From Pseudobutyrivibrio sp. (GTDB lineage: Bacteria > Bacillota > Clostridia > Lachnospirales > Lachnospiraceae), in the NCBI GenBank assembly GCA_017557435.1, contig JAFYYR010000002.1, positions 35,750 through 99,749 of the forward strand: a stretch of 64,000 nucleotides of DNA, given 5' to 3'. A model generated the notes under the pieces. The model was not told the origin of the DNA. It was given only the letters and a program-made list of their open reading frames with translations, and did not search any database. Below are positions 60,025-64,000 of this stretch, piece by piece. Numbering within the stretch: position 1 is the first letter of the stretch; each line of letters begins with the position of its first letter. Both the position numbers and the translations under genes were made by a program.

Positions 60025-60900
60025 ATGACAACAAATACAACTGATATGGCTGGGAAAACTAAAGATGGTGCTTCAGTCTTTGTGAGAAGATTTGTGGCAT
60101 ACCTAGTTCTTGTGCTGGTAACAATAGTGTGCCTGTTTTGGTTCTATCTATTGTTTGTTAATTCCACAAGATCTCATTCAGAGATGAGTGCCGGATTTAC
60201 ACCTTTTCCTAGTAGTCATTTAATTGAGAATTGGAAAAATTTAATACACGGAACAATACCTGTAGTATCAGGTATGATTAATTCCCTTTTCATAGCAACA
60301 GCGTCTGCAGCGCTTGCTACATATTTTAGTACAATGACAGCTTACGCTATACATGCATACGATTTTAAGTTGAAAAACTTACTTTACACATTTATTTTGA
60401 TGATTATGATGATTCCTACACAGGTTACAGTGCTTGGTTTCATTGCATTGATAAATGATATGAATATAGACGATACTGCAATTGCGCTTATTGTTCCAAC
60501 TATTGCATCTCCAGCAGTATTCTTCTATATGAAGCAATACATGGATTCTACACTTCCTCTTTCTTTGATTGAGGCGGCTAGAATTGATGGTTCAGGAGAG
60601 TTTAAGACATTTAATAGAATTGTTCTTCCACTTATGAAGCCAGCTATTGCTGTACAGGCAATATTCAGCTTTGTAGCAAGTTGGAACAATTACTTCGTTC
60701 CTGCACTTGTACTTCATTCACAGGAAAAGAAAACACTTCCTATATTAATGCAGCAATTACGTAGTGCAGATTTCTTGAAGTTTGATATGGGTCAGGTATA
60801 TATGATGATTGCATTCTCTATTTTCCCTGTTATCATCGTATATTTAATTCTTTCAAGATATATTGTAGGTGGAGTAACACTTGGTGGTGTTAAGGGTTAA
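60025..60900 (+). CDS. Cellobiose importer permease, MalG type
   Basis: A 291-residue six-helix membrane subunit with the EAA loop IEAARIDGSGEFKTFNRIVL and the C-terminal GGVTLGGVKG typical of MalG-like proteins. It completes the translocation pore with the preceding permease. GAGAGGA precedes the ATG. No clear terminator follows; the next gene has its own promoter. Confidence 0.92.
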   Translation: MTTNTTDMAGKTKDGASVFVRRFVAYLVLVLVTIVCLFWFYLLFVNSTRSHSEMSAGFTPFPSSHLIENWKNLIHGTIPVVSGMINSLFIATASAALATYFSTMTAYAIHAYDFKLKNLLYTFILMIMMIPTQVTVLGFIALINDMNIDDTAIALIVPTIASPAVFFYMKQYMDSTLPLSLIEAARIDGSGEFKTFNRIVLPLMKPAIAVQAIFSFVASWNNYFVPALVLHSQEKKTLPILMQQLRSADFLKFDMGQVYMMIAFSIFPVIIVYLILSRYIVGGVTLGGVKG

Positions 60901-60979
60901 TCAATTGCTCAAAACTGTGGCAAAACTCTAGTCAATAAGTGAAAAGTTACGGAAATATTCTGAAAAAATTACACAAATA

Positions 60980-61008
60980 TTGCATTACGCTGTGGTTTAT
61001 GTTATAAA
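60980..61008 (+). promoter_or_regulatory. Promoter of the 223-residue lipoprotein gene
   Basis: TTGCAT at 60980-60985, a 17-base spacer and TATAAA at 61003-61008 with TGT in front (extended -10). Confidence 0.7.
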
Positions 61009-61042
61009 CATTCTGGTAGAGTAATTATGGAGGATGTTTAAA

Positions 61043-61714
61043 ATGAAGAAAAAATTGATTAACACACTTTTGGTTCTTACACTTGCAGCGGTTATGACTG
61101 CATGCGGATCAACCAAGCAGGTCTCGGTAGACCAGACTTCTGTCAAAACAGCGGCTAAAGCAGTGGGTGGTAAGAGCACAGGTGCTGTGGCACAGATTAG
61201 TGCAGATGCTAATGTAGCAGATGCTTCGAAAGAAGTATCGGAGAATGCAACAACAAATGCTACAACAAACCCAACAACAAATGTTGCACCAACTAATACA
61301 GCGGAAGTAGCGGCTGAAGATTACCTTATATATAATAATGTATCTATCATACCAGGTGGCGATGTAGCTCCTGTATTGAAAGCTCTTGGTGCTCCTGACT
61401 ACCAGTATTCGTACAAATACTGCGGTACAAACAGGACTGCTACAGATTACTACTATGATGGACTTGAAATTTTTACAGCACCAGATGATTATGGCGTAAG
61501 CAGAATATATATGATTAGAGGTCTTGATTGTCAGTCAAGTACAGCAAAGGGTGCATCTCTTTGTCAGGATCTTAACGTATTAAAGAGTTGCTATGGTACA
61601 CCATCAGAGCAGACATCTGACTACATTTCATATAAGTTCAATGGATTTACAACTACTATTACTTTAGATGGTGGCTATCCAGCTGTAATTATGTTTAGTA
61701 CTTTAGATCAATAA
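61043..61714 (+). CDS. Putative lipoprotein, function unknown
   Basis: A 223-residue exported lipoprotein: signal MKKKLINTLLVLTLAAVMTAC with the lipobox MTAC at residues 18-21. A Thr/Asn/Ala-rich linker (about residues 55-90, containing short TTN repeats) separates it from a compact C-terminal domain of about 125 residues with two or more Cys (YKYCGTNRTATDYYYDGLEI), which I do not recognise. GGAGG at 61029-61033 fits ATG 61043; the ATG at 61034 directly abuts that site and is unlikely. Monocistronic between its promoter and a terminator. Confidence 0.82.
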   Translation: MKKKLINTLLVLTLAAVMTACGSTKQVSVDQTSVKTAAKAVGGKSTGAVAQISADANVADASKEVSENATTNATTNPTTNVAPTNTAEVAAEDYLIYNNVSIIPGGDVAPVLKALGAPDYQYSYKYCGTNRTATDYYYDGLEIFTAPDDYGVSRIYMIRGLDCQSSTAKGASLCQDLNVLKSCYGTPSEQTSDYISYKFNGFTTTITLDGGYPAVIMFSTLDQ

Positions 61715-61743
61715 TAAAGTAACGGTATAACTACATATAATGA

Positions 61744-61811
61744 AAAAGACTTGACACTTAGTCGCTGCTGTGATAAATTTAGCTAGCGACTAAGAAAAGC
61801 AGGTCTTTTTT
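61744..61811. terminator. Long two-part terminator overlapping a promoter-like sequence
   Basis: Outer stem AAAAAGACTT/AGGTCTTTTT and inner stem TTAGTCGCT (61758-61766) / AGCGACTAA (61785-61793), followed by a T run. Within it TTGACA (61751-61756) and TAAATT (61774-61779) are spaced 17 bases apart, so the same DNA could serve as the promoter of rpmG-secE-nusG. Confidence 0.7.
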
Positions 61812-61901
61812 TTATGCTCTTTTTTCGCCCCATCAAATTGTTCGCTATGATGGGTGAGTATAACAGAACTGCAGAGTAGAAAATTTACGGAGGTGGAAGT
61901 T

Positions 61902-62051
61902 GTGCGCACAAAGATAACATTGGCATGTACAGAATGCCAGCAGCGTAATTACAACATGACAAAAGACAAGAAGACACACCCTGACAGAATGGAAACAAAG
62001 AAGTATTGCAGATTCTGCAAGAAGCACACAATGCACAAAGAGACTAAATAG
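61902..62051 (+). CDS. rpmG: 50S ribosomal protein L33
   Basis: A 49-residue ribosomal protein with zinc-ribbon cysteines kept (CTECQQRNY and CRFCKKH), the zinc-dependent form. The start is GTG at 61902, preceded by GGAGG at 61889-61893, giving [17 protein letters not shown] with the initiator read as Met; an in-frame ATG 48 bases upstream would add a non-family extension. It heads the rpmG-secE-nusG-rplK-rplA series common to Firmicutes. Confidence 0.96.
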   Translation: MRTKITLACTECQQRNYNMTKDKKTHPDRMETKKYCRFCKKHTMHKETK

Positions 62052-62069
62052 TCATTTGGAGGTGCGATT

Positions 62070-62267
62070 ATGGCAGAGGAAAAAAATACTAAGTCAGGAC
62101 GTCTTTCAGGTCTTAAGACTGAGTTTGGCAAAATCGTTTGGGCAGACTCAAAAGACGTGTCTAAGCAGACAACAGCAGTTGTTGCTGTGTCAGTAGTTGT
62201 AGCATTGATTATCATCGTTTTAGATGCAGTAATCAACAAAGGTGTAAATATCCTAGTTAATTTATAA
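62070..62267 (+). CDS. secE: Preprotein translocase subunit SecE
   Basis: A 65-residue essential component of the SecYEG channel, with the short Gram-positive form: one amphipathic helix (GLKTEFGKIVWADSKDVSKQ, with the conserved 'KIVWADSKD' contact segment) and a single transmembrane helix (about 36-56). GGAGG precedes the ATG. Its stop codon TAA overlaps an ATG, but nusG probably starts 15 bases later. Confidence 0.96.
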   Translation: MAEEKNTKSGRLSGLKTEFGKIVWADSKDVSKQTTAVVAVSVVVALIIIVLDAVINKGVNILVNL

Positions 62268-62281
62268 TGGAGGCATCGCGT

Positions 62282-62812
62282 ATGGCAGAGGCAAAGTGGT
62301 ATGTAGTTCATACTTACTCAGGCTATGAGAACAAAGTCAAGACAAACATTGAAAAGGCTATCGAGACACAGAAGCTCGAGGAGCAGATTCTTGATGTACG
62401 AGTTCCTATGGTTGAGGTTACCGAGACTAAGGACGGCGTTAAAAAACAAGTTTCAAAGAAGATGTACCCTGGTTACGTTCTTATTGAGATGATTATGAAT
62501 GATGAGACCTGGTATGTTGTCAGAAACACAAGAGGTGTTACAGGCTTCGTCGGACCAGGAAGCAAGCCAGTGCCATTGTCAGAGGCAGAGGTTCAGGCAT
62601 ACTTACTAGGTGGTAGCACCGAGAAAGTCAATGTTGAGGTCGACTTCGAGATTGGAGATACACTTAGCGTTGTCGATGGTACCTGGAAAGATACTGTTGG
62701 TGTTGTTAAGTCTATCAATACTAAGAAGCAGACTGTTACAATCAGCGTTGAGATGTTCGGCCGTGAGACACCGGTAGAAATTGATTTCACGGACGTACGT
62801 AAAATGGATTAA
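62282..62812 (+). CDS. nusG: Transcription termination/antitermination factor NusG
   Basis: A 176-residue RNA polymerase-bound elongation factor with the NGN domain (AKWYVVHTYSGYENKVKTN, MYPGYVLIEM, RNTRGVTGFVG) and a C-terminal KOW domain (FEIGDTLSVVDGTWKDTVGVV). ATG 62282 follows GGAGG at 62269-62273; an ATG at 62267 lies before that site and would add five residues. Confidence 0.97.
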   Translation: MAEAKWYVVHTYSGYENKVKTNIEKAIETQKLEEQILDVRVPMVEVTETKDGVKKQVSKKMYPGYVLIEMIMNDETWYVVRNTRGVTGFVGPGSKPVPLSEAEVQAYLLGGSTEKVNVEVDFEIGDTLSVVDGTWKDTVGVVKSINTKKQTVTISVEMFGRETPVEIDFTDVRKMD

Positions 62813-62870
62813 ATCAGCATTTCTTTATTAATTAGATGCTGATACAGATTTGCAGGAGGAATAGGATATC

Positions 62871-63296
62871 ATGGCAAAGAAAATTGAAGGCTATATCAAG
62901 TTGCAGATTCCAGCAGGCAAGGCTACACCAGCCCCACCAGTTGGTCCAGCACTTGGTCAGCATGGTGTAAACATTGTGGAGTTTACAAAGCAGTTTAACG
63001 CAAAGACAGCAGATATGGGAGATACAATCGTTCCTACTATCATCACTGTTTATGCAGATAGAAGCTTTAGCTTCATCACAAAGACTCCACCAGCTCCAGT
63101 ACTTATTAAGAAGGCATGCAAGATTGCAAAGGCATCTGGCACACCTAATAAGACAAAGGTAGCAAAGATCACAAAGGCTCAGGTTAAGGAAATCGCAGAG
63201 ACAAAGATGCCAGACCTTAACGCAGCAACAATCGAGGCTGCTATGAGCATGATCGAGGGAACATGTAGATCAATGGGCGTTGAGGTTGTAGACTAA
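62871..63296 (+). CDS. rplK: 50S ribosomal protein L11
   Basis: A 141-residue component of the GTPase-associated centre, contacted by EF-G and RelA and bound by thiopeptide antibiotics. The proline-rich N-terminal region ([25 protein letters not shown]) and the C-terminal rRNA-binding domain ([19 protein letters not shown]) are canonical. AGGAGGA precedes the ATG. Confidence 0.98.
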   Translation: MAKKIEGYIKLQIPAGKATPAPPVGPALGQHGVNIVEFTKQFNAKTADMGDTIVPTIITVYADRSFSFITKTPPAPVLIKKACKIAKASGTPNKTKVAKITKAQVKEIAETKMPDLNAATIEAAMSMIEGTCRSMGVEVVD

Positions 63297-63338
63297 TTAC
63301 AGCTTAGCGAAAACAACGTTCTTACAATTAATGAATGA

Positions 63339-63366
63339 GTGGGAGAGCATAAGCTCGATAAACCAC
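63339..63366 (+). promoter_or_regulatory. L1-binding translational operator before rplA
   Basis: GTGG (63339-63342) pairs with CCAC (63363-63366), and GAGC (63345-63348) with GCTC (63353-63356). The asymmetric internal loop is GA on one side and GATAAA on the other. This is the layout of the ribosomal protein L1 site in 23S rRNA and L1 mRNAs. The rplA ribosome binding site AGGAGG follows at 63367-63372, so L1 binding would block its own translation. Confidence 0.65.
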
Positions 63367-63377
63367 AGGAGGTAAAC

Positions 63378-64000
63378 ATGAAAAGAGGAAAGAAATACGT
63401 AGCAGCTGCACAGTCATACGATAAGTCAGTTGCATACGATCCAGCAGAAGCAATCGCTCAGGTTAAGAAGAATGCTACTGCAAAATTTGATGAGACAATT
63501 GAAGCTCATATCAGAACTGGTTGTGACGGACGTCACGCTGAGCAGCAGATCCGTGGTGCTGTAGTACTTCCACACGGAACTGGTAAGTCAGTTAGAGTAT
63601 TAGTATTCGCTAAGGGTGCTAAGCTTGACGAGGCACAGGCTGCAGGCGCTGATTTCGTTGGCGGCGAGGAGCTCATTCCAAAGATCCAGAACGAAGGTTG
63701 GGCTGAGTTCGATTCTGTAGTTGCTACTCCAGATATGATGGGTGTTGTTGGTCGTCTTGGTCGTGTACTTGGACCTAGAGGACTTATGCCAAACCCAAAG
63801 GCTGGTACAGTTACTATGGATGTTGCTAAGGCTGTTGAGGAAATCAAGGCTGGTAAGATTGAGTATAGACTTGATAAGACAAACATTATCCATGTACCTA
63901 TCGGAAAGGCTTCTTTCACAGAGGAGCAGTTAGCGGACAACTTCCAGACTCTTATGGACGCTATCAACAAGGCTAAGCCATCAAGCTTAAAGGGTCAGTA
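63378..64000 (+). CDS. rplA: 50S ribosomal protein L1, 3' end outside the window
   Basis: The first 207 residues of L1, a stalk protein near the E site that also represses its own mRNA. It shows [20 protein letters not shown], the RNA-binding region with [20 protein letters not shown], and the signature [24 protein letters not shown] precedes the ATG at 63378. About 25 residues are missing at the right edge. An L1-type operator lies just before it. Confidence 0.97.
   Translation, partial: MKRGKKYVAAAQSYDKSVAYDPAEAIAQVKKNATAKFDETIEAHIRTGCDGRHAEQQIRGAVVLPHGTGKSVRVLVFAKGAKLDEAQAAGADFVGGEELIPKIQNEGWAEFDSVVATPDMMGVVGRLGRVLGPRGLMPNPKAGTVTMDVAKAVEEIKAGKIEYRLDKTNIIHVPIGKASFTEEQLADNFQTLMDAINKAKPSSLKGQ

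Noticed and set aside
61715-61901. tRNA-Trp gene before secE, as in some Firmicutes
   Set aside because: No cloverleaf or CCA-proximal T-arm sequence (GGTTCRAAT) is found; the region holds a terminator hairpin and the rpmG leader.
61854-61901. N-terminal extension of L33 from an upstream ATG
   Set aside because: The extension is not part of the L33 family and the GGAGG site at 61889-61893 points to GTG 61902.

Overview
The window reads as a chromosome segment of a motile, anaerobic, plant-polysaccharide-fermenting Firmicute of the Lachnospiraceae, most like Butyrivibrio/Pseudobutyrivibrio. This is inferred from moderate-to-low GC, AGGAGG-type ribosome binding sites, TTGACA/TATAAT promoters, Bacillus-like gene orders (flgM-flgN-flgK-flgL-fliW-csrA, mbl-flhO-flhP, rqcP-divIC-tilS-hpt-ftsH, rpmG-secE-nusG-rplK-rplA), an archaeal-type ProRS and an intracellular cellobiose phosphorylase. 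The species assignment is not proven. I see no insertion sequence, prophage, CRISPR array, tRNA or rRNA gene.

Layout. 1-6.6 kb: the 5' end of a probable AAA-type ATPase gene on the minus strand behind a TATCATT-rich tandem repeat; pgi; a small membrane protein and a YesL-like protein; then a YtrA-type GntR regulator with its ABC exporter. 6.7-13.8 kb: a late flagellar operon behind a sigma-28-like promoter (flgM, flgN, two different flgK genes, an unusually long flgL, fliW, csrA). 13.9-18.9 kb: uvrB-uvrA with a LexA-type box over the uvrB promoter. 19-26.9 kb: an alpha-glucoside phosphorolysis locus (GH13_18 phosphorylase, P-loop kinase-like protein, LacI regulator, sugar ABC importer without an ATPase). 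27-30.7 kb: a candidate structured RNA, then mbl, two rod/hook genes and a rod-binding protein. 30.8-44.6 kb: recD2, an HD-GYP protein, metK, a two-component system, a pseudouridine synthase, an EAL protein with a degenerate GGDEF domain, proS, cca and a lipoprotein. 44.8-49.8 kb: HU, a strongly folded intergenic region, then rqcP-divIC-tilS-hpt-ftsH. 50-53.5 kb: a cytoplasmic GH13 enzyme, a coiled-coil protein with a J-domain-like tail and an RluD-like enzyme. 53.6-60.9 kb: a cellobiose locus (GH94 phosphorylase, LacI regulator, ABC importer again without an ATPase). 61-64 kb: a lipoprotein, then rpmG-secE-nusG-rplK-rplA with an L1-type translational operator just before rplA, which runs off the window.

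How the genes fit together. Two importers bring oligosaccharides into the cell, where phosphorolytic enzymes (GH13_18, GH94) and a cytoplasmic GH13 hydrolase release sugars and sugar phosphates that can enter glycolysis, where Pgi acts. Each importer sits beside a LacI regulator, and near-identical palindromes lie in the promoters of each locus. Both importers would need a shared ATPase encoded elsewhere. Motility genes occur in two blocks, and two probable c-di-GMP phosphodiesterases lie close to the second. The least explained items are the folded intergenic regions at 26.98-27.09 kb, 29.16-29.34 kb and 45.2-45.44 kb, the kinase-like partner of the GH13_18 enzyme, and the coiled-coil/J-domain protein. 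All functional statements rest on motif recognition by eye; no database search was run.
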